This document shows, in pieces, positions 41,605-51,074 of a stretch of DNA of 64,000 bases. The notes under the pieces were generated by a model. It searched no databases and was not told the origin of the DNA. It worked only from the letters and a program-made list of their open reading frames with translations. Source of the stretch: Mesorhizobium ventifaucium (GTDB taxonomy: Bacteria > Pseudomonadota > Alphaproteobacteria > Rhizobiales > Rhizobiaceae); contig NZ_CAKXZS010000014.1 of assembly GCF_935822925.1 (NCBI RefSeq), positions 86,776 through 150,775 on the forward strand, written 5' to 3'. Position 1 is the first letter of the stretch. Every line of letters starts with the position of its first letter. The position numbers and the translations under genes were made by a program.

Positions 41605-42360
41605 ATGGGTCGCTATACCGGGTTGCCCACGCTCGACATCGACTTCATTAAGGCATCAGAGATGTCGTTCGATACGAAGGGCGGCGGCCTCGAGGGCGGT
41701 CGCAACGGTCTCGGCGAGTCCGTCACGATCGAGACCACCGGCGGCGGTGTCTTCGTCGCAAGCTACGAGAACTGCTTCGCGCAGCGGCCGGAGGAGCACG
41801 AATACATCAACTGGGTAGCGGCCCGCATGAACGGCTCCTTCCGATTCATGAACGTGCCGGTCCGCTCCGACTGGATGGGTCCGTTCCCGCTGATCAACGG
41901 GGTGCCGAAGCCGATCATTGGCGGCATCCCGCACTCCGATGGATCGCTGTTTTCCGACGATTCCGGCTACAGCCAGGCGACGGTGTTCGGAACCGTAGGG
42001 GCCAATGCAGCCCTCAACGCCGGCCAGATGACGATCAACGTCTTCGGGGCCAGTCGCCGGCTCCGGTGGTCCGACTGGTTTTCGATATCGCACACGGTCA
42101 AGGGCTGGCGAGTCTATCGATACTGGGAGGCGTCCGATCCTGTAGACGTCACCGCCGACGTCGATGGCGTCAGCTATAGCGGATCGCAATATGTGATCTC
42201 GCTCGATCGGCCGCTACGGGAAGCCGTCATCGCGGGAACCCGCATCGAATTCGCCCGCCCGCGCTGTGTCGCCAAGTTCCCCGTCGGATTCACGCTGGCG
42301 TGGAGGGCTCGGGGGTTTATGCAGTCGAGCGTCAGCTTTCAGTTCGTCGAGGCGTTCTGA
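41605..42360 (+). CDS. Distal tail/baseplate protein
   Basis: This 251-residue beta-rich protein follows the tape measure, where the distal tail hub is found (YTGLPTLDIDFIKASEMSFD, FRFMNVPVRSDWMGPFPLIN). Position is the main evidence. It joins the next gene by TGATG. Confidence 0.6.
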   Translation: MGRYTGLPTLDIDFIKASEMSFDTKGGGLEGGRNGLGESVTIETTGGGVFVASYENCFAQRPEEHEYINWVAARMNGSFRFMNVPVRSDWMGPFPLINGVPKPIIGGIPHSDGSLFSDDSGYSQATVFGTVGANAALNAGQMTINVFGASRRLRWSDWFSISHTVKGWRVYRYWEASDPVDVTADVDGVSYSGSQYVISLDRPLREAVIAGTRIEFARPRCVAKFPVGFTLAWRARGFMQSSVSFQFVEAF

Positions 42361-42995
42361 TGGCTTGGCAGGACCTGATCGGCTCTTATTCGGTCGACTA
42401 CGTGCCGCAAGCCTTGCTCGACGCGATGGCGGAAAGCCATATCCTCGGCATCTTCTTCCGTCTTGAAACCGATCCAGGGCTGCACATCTGGGCAGGTGTG
42501 AACGACATCCCCGCCGGGTTCGATTCCATCGATCCGGATGGAACCGTCTATCTCGGCGGCGGCCGACTGCTCAACGTCCCGTCGCTCGAGGTGCTGGTGA
42601 ACGGCCAGTCGAGCTCTGTCGAGTTCGGCATTTCCGGCATCGACCCGTCCACCGCACAGAACGTGCTCGACGAAATGCCGGATGTGCGTGGCAAGGATGT
42701 TAAGATCGGCTTCACCACGCTCGATGAGCACTACCAGCCAATGTCCAACATCGTGGCGCTGTGGACCGGGACCGCCTCCCATCCATCGGAAGCATCTCAT
42801 CCGGTCACGGGCGGCGAAGACAAGAAGATAGATCTCAGCCTGGCCGTCGTCTCGGGCACCAACACCCGATCGAGGCCATCTCAGGTGCTGTGGACGCCGT
42901 CTCATCATAAGGCTTTCTATCCAGACGACGAGTTCTGTTCAAACGTCGCGCGGCTCGGCCGCGGTGTTTCCCCCGCTTGGCCGGTATACGACTAG
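42360..42995 (+). CDS. Tail tip protein, unknown type
   Basis: This 211-residue protein contains FFRLETDPGLHIWAGVNDIP and SVEFGISGIDPSTAQNVLDE, a layout seen in baseplate hub-like proteins of rhizobial phages and gene-transfer agents. It lies between the distal tail protein and the NlpC/P60-like protein. Confidence 0.6.
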   Translation: MAWQDLIGSYSVDYVPQALLDAMAESHILGIFFRLETDPGLHIWAGVNDIPAGFDSIDPDGTVYLGGGRLLNVPSLEVLVNGQSSSVEFGISGIDPSTAQNVLDEMPDVRGKDVKIGFTTLDEHYQPMSNIVALWTGTASHPSEASHPVTGGEDKKIDLSLAVVSGTNTRSRPSQVLWTPSHHKAFYPDDEFCSNVARLGRGVSPAWPVYD

Positions 42996-43006
42996 AAGGC
43001 AAATCC

Positions 43007-43423
43007 ATGACACTGGAAGAATACATCCGGCTACCGCATCGGTGGCGATGGGGAGGCATGGGCGGCGACGACTGCACGACGTTTTGTGCTGGGTGGGTGG
43101 TCGAGGCCACCGGAAAGGATCCGGCGGCCGACCTGCGCGGGACTTACTTTGATGCAGCTGGCGCCGAAGCCGTTTTGCGGGCCGCCGGCGGCGTCGAGAG
43201 CCTGGCCGGGGCAAAGCTCATGGCGCTCGGCTTCCGACGTGTCACCGAACCGCAGGACGGCGACATAGGCATCATCCGTGCGCTGACTGGCTTTGACGCC
43301 GACGGTCTCGCGGTCAAGGACATTCCCGGCATCAAGTTCGGCCCGCTCTGGGCTGTCATGTCGGCGCGCGGTCCGATGGTCAAAAAACTCGATTGGACTG
43401 GTGTGGCATGGCGCATCGCATAA
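43007..43423 (+). CDS. NlpC/P60-like tail peptidase (DUF6950-like)
   Basis: This 138-residue protein has the catalytic-Cys pattern of NlpC/P60-type proteins, WGGMGGDDCTTFCAGWV near residues 11-27, and a late VMSARGPMVKKLDWTGVAW. The usual His region (GDIGIIRAL and later) is weaker. It sits between tail tip genes, as in lambda K and gene-transfer-agent peptidases, and would cut peptidoglycan during infection. Confidence 0.72.
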   Translation: MTLEEYIRLPHRWRWGGMGGDDCTTFCAGWVVEATGKDPAADLRGTYFDAAGAEAVLRAAGGVESLAGAKLMALGFRRVTEPQDGDIGIIRALTGFDADGLAVKDIPGIKFGPLWAVMSARGPMVKKLDWTGVAWRIA

Positions 43424-45681
43424 CCCCGCTCGAGTCGGCTATTCGCGAAGCGCTGAAGGGCAAGCCGGTCACTTACAACCCGGGCATCGGCGCGTTCGAA
43501 ACAACGACGACACAGGAATTCCTCGCCTCGGGATGGAACGGCGAATATCAGTGGCCGGTCCACAAGGATCCGATCTTCACGCCGATCTTTACCGCCATTC
43601 TCGGCTCCGGCGGAATCACCATCGGCACGACGACGATCACCTATGCGGCCATTGCTTCGGCCATCGTCACCACGGCTCTGACGGTCGGCCTTTCCTACCT
43701 GATGACGCCGAAGCCTCCTAAACCAGAGGACGGCCGCCAACCTATGACACAGCCGATCCCCTATTGCTTCTGGGGTGTCGGAACAGCCAGGTTGGCCGGC
43801 GCGCATATGCTTTGGGAGGTGTCGGGCGACAAGATGTGGTCAGTTCAGGCATTCGTTGCCCACCGGATCAACGCCTATGTCGCCTACTATTTGAACGACG
43901 ACAGGATCGTGCTGAATGAGTCAACCGGCGTGGAAACCGTTCCGCACACCAGCCGCTATCGTAATCGCGTCCGGATTTACACTCGCCTTGGCCTTGTGCC
44001 AGAGACGCCCTACGCCGAGCTAGTAGCCAAACTTGGCGCAGAAGGAGTGTGGACCGAAAACCATCGTGGTGATGGCCAGGCATCGGCTGCCATGGAATGC
44101 GACGCACCTGCGGCCGAGGACTTCGCGAAGAAATTTCCGTATGGCAAGCCGTCGCTTTCGGTGGTTGCCGAACTGGCGCTGTGCTGGGATTTCCGCGATC
44201 CGGAACAAGACCCGGAAGATCAGTCGACGTGGGTCTTCACGGAAAACCCGGCCATCCAATTGGCCTGGCACGAGTGCTTCAACCCGTTCGGCACGAAAAG
44301 GGACTGGCGCAAGGCGATCCTGCCGGTGCTCGATATGTGGCAGGAGGAGGCTGACGTCTGCGACGAGCCCGTGCCGCGGGCCGCCGGTGGGACGGAAAAG
44401 CGCTATCAGTGCGGCGGCTTCGACACCACCGAGCATGATCCTAAAGGCGCTACCAACGCCATATTGGCGGCGTGCGATGGCTGGATGTGCGAGCGCGGCG
44501 ACGGCGCGCTGCTATTCGTGGCCGGCAAATTCAGGGAAAAGTACGTCGCCACGCTGACCGATGCCGATGTCGTCGGATACACCATCCAGCACGACGTTCT
44601 ACCGGAAGAGGAATGCAATCGGCTTGTCCCGAAATTCACCTATCCGGCGACTGACTACACGTCGACCGATACTGATTATTTCGAGGATGTGCCGGCCCAA
44701 CTCCAAGCCGGGCGTGTGCTGCCGCAGGACGGCAACTATCTATGGGTCCAGCAATGGCGCCAGGCACGTCGCCTTGCCAAGCGCGAGTTCGCCCGACTGC
44801 GCCAGAAAAAGCGCGGCTCTCTCGACGTCCGCTTCACTGGCATCAATGCCGTCTACTCTCCTTGGGTGCGATTGCAGACGCCAGTGAGCATCCCGTCGAT
44901 GGACGGGAAACTGATCAACAACCGCAGATCCGTGCTTTCGGTCCAGCGCGGCGGTTTTCAGATGACATTCGTCGTCATGCCGCCTGACATCGAGGCATGG
45001 GATCCAGAGGTCGACGAGGGCGATGCGCCGCCGGTGCCGATTAAGCCGACAACGGAGGGTATCCCGCAGGCCATCATCGACACGGTCGCCGCCATCTCGA
45101 GTGGTACATCCGTTTACCTTCGTGTCGTTTTGATCGACCCTGGCCGCGACGATCTCACCCCCATCACTCGCTACCGCGTGGCGGACATTGGCGGCGGTGT
45201 GCCTGGCAGCTGGGTCGAGGAGAGGCATCCGAGCGCCGAGCCTGACAGCGGACTGATCGTGCTGAATACGAGCCCGGTGCCCGCAAACACTTTGATCGAT
45301 GTGGAGGCCAGCTATTCCGGGGCAAACGGCAGCAAGGGCGAAACATGGTCGGACACAGAGCAGGTAATCTCAACAGTCGATCCCATCCCGCCAGGACCGG
45401 TCGAAAACGTGGTCGGCACTGGCGGCGTTGGACAGGCAGACATCACCTGGATTAGCCCGAATTCCGGCAATTACTACGTCGCCAACATCCGGCGCAACAC
45501 GGTCAATAACGAAGGCGGGGCGACAGTGGCCCGCACCGAATATGGTCCACCTTCGTCACCTGATTCCTGGTCGGATACTGGCCTCGCCGCGGGATCATAT
45601 TGGTATTGGATTCGCTCGGCGAATGCTTCTGGCGTCGAGAGCACATCCAGCGAAGCAACCGGCGAAGTCATCGTCACCTAA
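43408..45681 (+). CDS. Central tail tip/host-specificity protein (J-like)
   Basis: This 757-residue protein begins with a hydrophobic Gly/Thr region (IGTTTITYAAIASAIVTTAL) then TPKPPKPEDGRQPMTQPIPY, typical of J-like tip proteins. The hub domain follows, and the last 100 residues are a fibronectin-III-like repeat (PGPVENVVGTGGVGQADITW, YYVANIRRNT). It recognises the host surface at the tail tip. I took the ATG at 43408, overlapping the peptidase gene by 16 bases. Confidence 0.8.
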   Translation: MAHRITPLESAIREALKGKPVTYNPGIGAFETTTTQEFLASGWNGEYQWPVHKDPIFTPIFTAILGSGGITIGTTTITYAAIASAIVTTALTVGLSYLMTPKPPKPEDGRQPMTQPIPYCFWGVGTARLAGAHMLWEVSGDKMWSVQAFVAHRINAYVAYYLNDDRIVLNESTGVETVPHTSRYRNRVRIYTRLGLVPETPYAELVAKLGAEGVWTENHRGDGQASAAMECDAPAAEDFAKKFPYGKPSLSVVAELALCWDFRDPEQDPEDQSTWVFTENPAIQLAWHECFNPFGTKRDWRKAILPVLDMWQEEADVCDEPVPRAAGGTEKRYQCGGFDTTEHDPKGATNAILAACDGWMCERGDGALLFVAGKFREKYVATLTDADVVGYTIQHDVLPEEECNRLVPKFTYPATDYTSTDTDYFEDVPAQLQAGRVLPQDGNYLWVQQWRQARRLAKREFARLRQKKRGSLDVRFTGINAVYSPWVRLQTPVSIPSMDGKLINNRRSVLSVQRGGFQMTFVVMPPDIEAWDPEVDEGDAPPVPIKPTTEGIPQAIIDTVAAISSGTSVYLRVVLIDPGRDDLTPITRYRVADIGGGVPGSWVEERHPSAEPDSGLIVLNTSPVPANTLIDVEASYSGANGSKGETWSDTEQVISTVDPIPPGPVENVVGTGGVGQADITWISPNSGNYYVANIRRNTVNNEGGATVARTEYGPPSSPDSWSDTGLAAGSYWYWIRSANASGVESTSSEATGEVIVT

Positions 45682-45708
45682 AAATCAAACCATCGGGATA
45701 AAAATACC

Positions 45709-48105
45709 ATGGCGAATGAAATTCGCGATGCCTTCAATGCTGTCTATGTCGATGGCCCTGTGGGCTCGCCATCAGAACCGCAGAAAAGTGACGTCAGGTC
45801 GCAGGTTGGCGGCACCATACAAACGGTAGTCGACGGTCTTGGTACGCGCGTCACTGCGGTGGAAGGCATCGCCGGCGGACTGCCAGCCGAAATGGACGCG
45901 CTCGAGGAGCGTGTCAACGATGTCGAGGCTTTGGCGTTCAGCGGGGTCAAGCTGAAGCAGTCGGTGCGGCTGCTGGTGACCACCGCGACAGCCCCAGCCA
46001 CGATGACGGCCGGCTCGACGCTTGATGGCCTGGTGCTGGCGGCCGGCGATCGCGTGGCGCGCGCTGTGACACCGGCGGACGCTGTCAATGGCGTCTATGT
46101 GGTTCAAGGGGCGGGTGCCGCCATCCGCTCGACAGATATGGACTCGGAGAGCGACCTGGTTGGCGCGACCTTCACGATGGATGCCGGTACGCATGCCGCA
46201 GCGCAGTGGGCCTGCCTGACGCCGGCGCCGATCGTGGTCGACACGACTGCGCTGACATTCGCAAAGACAGCTTCGGCCAATGCTCTCTCGGCAGCGGTGG
46301 ATGCACTCGATGTTCGGGCGGATGAGACGGACGCGCAGGCGGACGTCGTCGCCATGCTCGAGGGACTCAGCGTTCCTACTGCCAAGCTCACGGAGGCTGC
46401 CGGAACGGTCAGCCCATCTGTCTATCGATCCTATGCTTTTGTGGCCGGCGACACGATCGAGCATGTTGTCGTCGCGAAGGCGGCAGAACGCGGTTCCCTT
46501 CAACTTATCCATTCCGGTGCCGGTGCTGCTTACACGGTTAACTTCGATCTTGAACAAGGCGTCGTGGCAAGCACTTCTGGCGCGAACCTCGTCAGCGCGA
46601 CCATCACGGACCGGGGCGGCGGCTGGTACGAGTGCAAGGCCGTCGTCCTGGTCGGCGCCAGTATCACGAACAACGTGCAGGCTCGCATGTCGCCAGCGGC
46701 CAGCATTCCATATACCGGCGATGGCACTAGCGGAATGTATATCCGCAGCATCATTCTTCGGAAGCAAGGTCTTACCGCCAACCTGTTCCCGAGTAGCGAC
46801 CCCGCAAACGCGGCCTTCACAAAGCAGAATGTGACGGTCACCACCACGACCAGCCCGAACGATCCGGTTTTGATTTCTCTCCCTCCGCAGGTCGACGAAC
46901 TCGACGTGCTCGTCAACGGACGCATGACGGCATCGAAAATTGTCGAGCCGGGGGTTTCGGCGAGTCCCTCGATCTATCAGGGCAAATCTGTCGTGGCCGG
47001 GAATCTCATTGTCTGGGAGGTGATCGCCAAGAAGGGCGAGCGAAAACGCCTCAATCTGTTTTCGAACAGTGCGGCCCTTATCGACTGCACCTTCGATCTG
47101 GACCTTGGGACAGTTGCGCAGGGAGGGGCGGCTGTCACGGGTTCAAGCTGCACTGCCCTCGGCAACGGTTGGTTCCTGTGTCGGGTTGAGGCGACCGCGT
47201 CTGCGTCGGCTTCCTCTAATTGGCAGCATCGAGTTTTCAAAGATACGGGCGGCCACCCTTATGTCGGCGATGGGGTGTCTGGCCTCTATATCCAGCGGTC
47301 AACCTTCACTCTCGACGGAGGGGCGAATATCTTCGGAGCGTCGGAGAACATGTCTTCCTCCGGCTGGATTAAGAGCGCCGGTCTGACGGTCACTCCGAAT
47401 GCTGCCCTCTATCTTGGTCTACTGTCCAACCCAACCACCATTGGTGGCGACCCGTATGACGACGGCAGCGAGGCTCTGGTTGGCAAGAAGTGGGCAGCAC
47501 TCGGCTCAAGCATCACGATCGGTGCCTACTATGCGCCGCTGCTCGCCGGCCAGACGGGCATGGTCCTGACCAATCTTGGTGTCAGCGGTTCGGCTTTGGG
47601 GCTCAGCACCACCGGATATGCCAGCTACGGCATGTCGAACAGGATCGTCGATATCCCTGTCGACAGCGAGCTCGTCACTCTGGAACCAGGCCCGAACGCC
47701 TTCGGTGCGCAAGAGACGCCTCTGGGTGTCTTTGGCGACACGACCTATGCCACAGTCTATGGCTCGATCTGGAAGGCCATCCTCGACATTCGTGCGAGGG
47801 CCCCGAGCGCTAAGATTGTCCTGATCGGCGTCTATAGCGGTGGCCCCGCCCACGCGACCCATCGCATTGGCCGAACCAATGGCCAAGGCAACACGATGGA
47901 CCAGCACATGAAGGCCGAGCGCGACGTGTGTAAAGCATTCGGCGTTCCTTACATCGACACGTCGATGAGCGGCATGGGCTACCATACATCGACGCTTTAT
48001 ATGTCCGATGAGCTTCACCCGAACGCCGCCGGCAGCCTGCGCCTCGCCACTTACCACGCGGAATGCCTACGCGAGATGGTTCGCCACGGCCTGTTCGAAA
48101 CTTGA
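45709..48105 (+). CDS. Tail fibre with SGNH hydrolase domain
   Basis: This is a 798-residue protein. Residues 1-60 form a coiled-coil-like attachment region. Two similar beta-sandwich modules follow (about 225-350, SPSVYRSYAFVAGDT; about 410-545, SPSIYQGKSVVAGNL), both ending with GDGTSGMYI or GDGVSGLYI. The C-terminal part from about 592 is an SGNH hydrolase (WAALGSSITIG, later DELHPNAAG). It would bind and deacetylate a host surface polysaccharide. Confidence 0.8.
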   Translation: MANEIRDAFNAVYVDGPVGSPSEPQKSDVRSQVGGTIQTVVDGLGTRVTAVEGIAGGLPAEMDALEERVNDVEALAFSGVKLKQSVRLLVTTATAPATMTAGSTLDGLVLAAGDRVARAVTPADAVNGVYVVQGAGAAIRSTDMDSESDLVGATFTMDAGTHAAAQWACLTPAPIVVDTTALTFAKTASANALSAAVDALDVRADETDAQADVVAMLEGLSVPTAKLTEAAGTVSPSVYRSYAFVAGDTIEHVVVAKAAERGSLQLIHSGAGAAYTVNFDLEQGVVASTSGANLVSATITDRGGGWYECKAVVLVGASITNNVQARMSPAASIPYTGDGTSGMYIRSIILRKQGLTANLFPSSDPANAAFTKQNVTVTTTTSPNDPVLISLPPQVDELDVLVNGRMTASKIVEPGVSASPSIYQGKSVVAGNLIVWEVIAKKGERKRLNLFSNSAALIDCTFDLDLGTVAQGGAAVTGSSCTALGNGWFLCRVEATASASASSNWQHRVFKDTGGHPYVGDGVSGLYIQRSTFTLDGGANIFGASENMSSSGWIKSAGLTVTPNAALYLGLLSNPTTIGGDPYDDGSEALVGKKWAALGSSITIGAYYAPLLAGQTGMVLTNLGVSGSALGLSTTGYASYGMSNRIVDIPVDSELVTLEPGPNAFGAQETPLGVFGDTTYATVYGSIWKAILDIRARAPSAKIVLIGVYSGGPAHATHRIGRTNGQGNTMDQHMKAERDVCKAFGVPYIDTSMSGMGYHTSTLYMSDELHPNAAGSLRLATYHAECLREMVRHGLFET

Positions 48106-48170
48106 TCGGCCTAGACTGTCACAACCCTCTATGGCAGAGGTGCTCCCGCCAATCTGGCTGGGGGTATTAA

Positions 48171-48833
48171 ATGCATCATTTACTTTCGCCGTTCATAGGC
48201 GCGACCAGAATGGCCCTGGGAAGGTCCAGAACCGACAGAGAAGCTGAGTTGATGACTCAGTTGAACAAGTCGCCCAGCCCTTCCATCCTTCTGTTGGGCG
48301 ATAGTCTGGTGGCAACGTCGCAAGCACAGATCGGCAAACGCGACCTCACAATGGGTGCAGTTGGCCGGTCTCGCATTGCCGATGTTGTGGCAATCATCAG
48401 CCGGATCAAGTCTAATGGCCTATGGGACAAGGCCGGCGGTTTTGTTGTCGGAGTAGGAATCAACGACGCGGAGTGGCGCGAAGGGGAAGACCTCCAATCG
48501 AGGGCAATCTACTTCAGGTCGATGCTGGACGCGCTTGTTCGCGCCTGCTTGGATCGGCCCGTTTCGATCCTCACCATAATTGAGCCTGATAAGGAGGGCG
48601 CTCATGTCGACAGGTTTAGCAGGGACCTGATTGAACGCCAGAATGCCGAAATCCGCGCCGTAGGTAACCGGGCGCTCGTGTTTGATATGGACGTGAAGTT
48701 CAGAGCCTCACTGGCCAAAGCCGGGCTGCCAGTTTCGTTCGGCTTTTCCGACGGGGTCCATATCTCGGAGCTTGGCTATCAGCATTGGAAGCCGTTGTTG
48801 CACGATTGCATCCAGGCGATACGCCAGCGCTAA
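48171..48833 (+). CDS. SGNH/GDSL hydrolase
   Basis: This 220-residue protein has block I LLLGDSLVA near residue 40, block III GVGINDAEW near 93 and block V DGVHISELGY near 194, the full SGNH set. It is separate from and unlike the fibre hydrolase. An esterase acting on O-acetylated polysaccharide is likely. The ATG at 48171 has GGGGG 6 bases upstream; later starts (48252) are possible. Confidence 0.75.
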   Translation: MHHLLSPFIGATRMALGRSRTDREAELMTQLNKSPSPSILLLGDSLVATSQAQIGKRDLTMGAVGRSRIADVVAIISRIKSNGLWDKAGGFVVGVGINDAEWREGEDLQSRAIYFRSMLDALVRACLDRPVSILTIIEPDKEGAHVDRFSRDLIERQNAEIRAVGNRALVFDMDVKFRASLAKAGLPVSFGFSDGVHISELGYQHWKPLLHDCIQAIRQR

Positions 48834-49555
48834 ATCTCGACGAATGGCATGTCTTTTACGGTTTCCCACTGCTGCTGCGGCGTAGTGCCAGACCACTTCG
48901 CCCGCAGCTCGGACGGCCGCCATGCAGTCTTTGGGTCTAGTTTCCCGGTTTTGGTGAAGAACGCATTGACGCCGCCTTCCGACACGGCCGCAAGTCCATA
49001 TCCATGGGCGGCGCAAAGCTTCGACATCGCGACTAGGGAAGCACCGTGATACCACCCGCGACCGCCCTTCTTTGCTCGATCAAACGAGGGGTCGTAAACA
49101 GTGGAGATTGATAGGTCTAAGAAGCTAGGATTGTATTCGATGGAGATCACCGAGGGCTGGATGTCCAGCAGTTTCTCAAGGAACCAGTAGTCGTTGCCGT
49201 CGATATCGATGGAAAGCACGCCGACCTTCGGGAAAGCCTGTCGGATGAAGTTGAGATTTTCCAAGTCGAGGAAGCGTTCCTCAATGCGAATGTTGGATGG
49301 AAGGACTGCTCGCGCGTCGGCAATCTGCTGGCTGTTCGCGTCGATAAGCAGCCCCTTGAAAGATCCCATGAGGGCCGCGCAGTTGAACTGGATCGGGTGA
49401 AAGCCGAATTCGATGAAGGTTTTCGGCGCTCCGGTCTCTTTGGCCAACCTCAAAAGGATTTGCCCCTCGTCGGACTGGCCGCCGATGCCCTTGGCGATCA
49501 AGGACCGATAGTACATACGACGCAATGGCGTGACTTTTTTGAACAATCTCAGCAT
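48830..49555 (-). CDS. FkbM-like methyltransferase
   Basis: This 241-residue protein shows the FkbM-type pattern: TFIEFGFHPIQFNC (variant motif I), GLLIDANSQQIADAR, KVGVLSIDIDGNDYWFLEKL and SVISIEYNPS. It is transcribed against the tail genes, with its own ribosome site (AAGGGA). Opposite strand and position next to another methyltransferase suggest a cargo gene, perhaps modifying surface sugars. Confidence 0.75.
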   Translation of the reverse strand: MLRLFKKVTPLRRMYYRSLIAKGIGGQSDEGQILLRLAKETGAPKTFIEFGFHPIQFNCAALMGSFKGLLIDANSQQIADARAVLPSNIRIEERFLDLENLNFIRQAFPKVGVLSIDIDGNDYWFLEKLLDIQPSVISIEYNPSFLDLSISTVYDPSFDRAKKGGRGWYHGASLVAMSKLCAAHGYGLAAVSEGGVNAFFTKTGKLDPKTAWRPSELRAKWSGTTPQQQWETVKDMPFVEI

Positions 49556-49724
49556 CGGACATTCCCTTGGAGGCCAGCGGTGCGACTCGGTCGATATCAC
49601 GAGACCATGACGATTTGAAAGAGAAGCGAAAACTCAGGCTTTTGAACAGTTGGTCGATCTGGTAAATGCTGCCCCAAGGTTCGCGGCGCCGGCGCCGGCG
49701 GGTCTTTCAAGGGGACTGTTTTTC

Positions 49725-50438
49725 ATGGCTAACGCCGATAGCATCATTGCCATCTATGACGACTACTACACCGATGGGAAGGTGGCAGCGAAACGTGAAA
49801 TCGCTTCCAAGCAATCTGTCGGCCACATCGAGACGATCCTCGAAGGGCAGACGTTCGAAAGGATACTTGATATTGGCGCCGGTGAGGGCGCCGTGCTGGA
49901 CAAGTTGAACAAAAAGGGCCTCGGGAAGGTTCTTGGGGCGGTTGAGATCTCGGCAAGCGGGTTGGAGGCAATCAAGGCCCGCAAGATCGCCAACTTAGCC
50001 AGCCTGGATATCTTCGACGGCTACCACATCCCGCACCCTGACAAGTCGTTTGATCTGGGCCTTGCGATCCATGTGGTCGAACATGTCGAGCATGAGCGCA
50101 TGTTCTTGATGGATGCCGCCAGGGTCTGCAAGAAGCTATATATCGAGGTGCCATTGGAGCACACGCGAAACCTGACCAAGGCGATCCGCATGTCTGGCCC
50201 TTACGGGCATATCAATTTCTACACGCCACTGACCTTCGAAAACCTACTCAAGACGTCCGGCCTCAAAGTCGAAAAGCTCACGACGTTCGGTCACGATCTC
50301 GCCTACGAGCAGCACCTGGCCGGCCGGTCAAAGGGATGGTTGAAATACAAGCTGCGAACCGAATTTCTCAAGTTCGCGCCGAAGGTTGCAGTGCGCAACA
50401 TGGCGTACATGGCCGGCGCGCTTTGTTCGGCCAAGTAG
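49725..50438 (+). CDS. Class I SAM-dependent methyltransferase
   Basis: This 237-residue protein has motif I ERILDIGAGEGAVLDKL, then AIHVVEHVEHERMF and YIEVPLEHTRN, the methyltransferase-11/25 pattern. The ATG at 49725 follows AAGGGGA; a start at 49650 adds a low-complexity tail. Divergent from the FkbM-like gene, it is part of the same cargo block. Target unknown; small molecules or polysaccharide are more likely than DNA, as no target-recognition domain is present. Confidence 0.8.
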   Translation: MANADSIIAIYDDYYTDGKVAAKREIASKQSVGHIETILEGQTFERILDIGAGEGAVLDKLNKKGLGKVLGAVEISASGLEAIKARKIANLASLDIFDGYHIPHPDKSFDLGLAIHVVEHVEHERMFLMDAARVCKKLYIEVPLEHTRNLTKAIRMSGPYGHINFYTPLTFENLLKTSGLKVEKLTTFGHDLAYEQHLAGRSKGWLKYKLRTEFLKFAPKVAVRNMAYMAGALCSAK

Positions 50439-50462
50439 CCAAATAAAGGCGCGGCGACGCTT

Positions 50463-50582
50463 ATGAACGATCTGCGCCAACAGGTCGAGGAATATTTCTC
50501 CGGTCCCGGTTTTTGGCCATTCTTGATCATGATGGCTGTTCTGTTACTGCCGTCCATCATCGTAGCGGTGGTTTATCTCTAG
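50463..50582 (+). CDS. Small membrane peptide (39 aa)
   Basis: The frame is MNDLRQQVEEYF followed by one hydrophobic span (FWPFLIMMAVLLLPSIIVAV). It lies after the methyltransferase with a weak AAAGGCG upstream. It could be a small holin-like or anchoring peptide near the lysis genes; function unknown. Confidence 0.5.
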   Translation: MNDLRQQVEEYFSGPGFWPFLIMMAVLLLPSIIVAVVYL

Positions 50583-50739
50583 GCGATAGATCGTCCGGCT
50601 TCTGCTTGTTCGACCACCAGATCAGGTACATCGAACCTACCTTGATGACAGGAACGCGCCGATCGCGCTCTCGCGTCCGTAATTCTCGATAGGTTTTCAC
50701 CTTCAGGGTGCCGCCAGGCAACTTAATCCGCAGGGTCAT
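50557..50739 (-). CDS. Small basic protein on the minus strand
   Basis: This 60-residue protein (MTLRIKLPGGTLKVKTYREL, VPVIKVGSMYLIWWSN) looks like a small DNA-binding or beta-barrel protein. Its 3' end overlaps that of the membrane peptide gene by 26 bases. The start at 50739 fits better than the longer frame from 50778. Function unknown. Confidence 0.5.
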   Translation of the reverse strand: MTLRIKLPGGTLKVKTYRELRTRERDRRVPVIKVGSMYLIWWSNKQKPDDLSPRDKPPLR

Positions 50740-50801
50740 AAGGTCCGCCGTTTGTGCAGCGCAATATAAAGCGCGCATCTGGCTGAGCCGTCAACTCAAG
50801 T

Positions 50802-50972
50802 TCACGCGAACAGAAACTCGCTGGTCCGGCCGCTGGCAATATGGGTCACCCGTAGCCAGCTGCCATTGCCGGCTCGCCTCGGTTCAACCGGCCGGGTCGC
50901 GGCCGACTTGGCAGCCTGAACATCGCTGTTGGACTGGACTTCCGTGCTTTTCAGCACAGCGTTGCCGTCCAT
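50802..50972 (-). CDS. Possible small protein on the minus strand (56 aa)
   Basis: An ATG at 50972 opens 56 codons with protein-like composition (NAVLKSTEVQSNSDVQAAKS, GSWLRVTHIASGRTSEFLFA). No clear ribosome site precedes it. The frame remains protein-like for about ten codons upstream (GADGNFKVET), which may mean the true start is not an ATG. Confidence 0.35.
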   Translation of the reverse strand: MDGNAVLKSTEVQSNSDVQAAKSAATRPVEPRRAGNGSWLRVTHIASGRTSEFLFA

Positions 50973-51074
50973 CGTCTCGACTTTGAAATTCCCATCGGCA
51001 CCTCCGCGCGGCCGCCGATCCTAACCAAAATCCGAAACCGCAAAACCTGCCCGCGAGGGCGGAAAGGAACTGCC

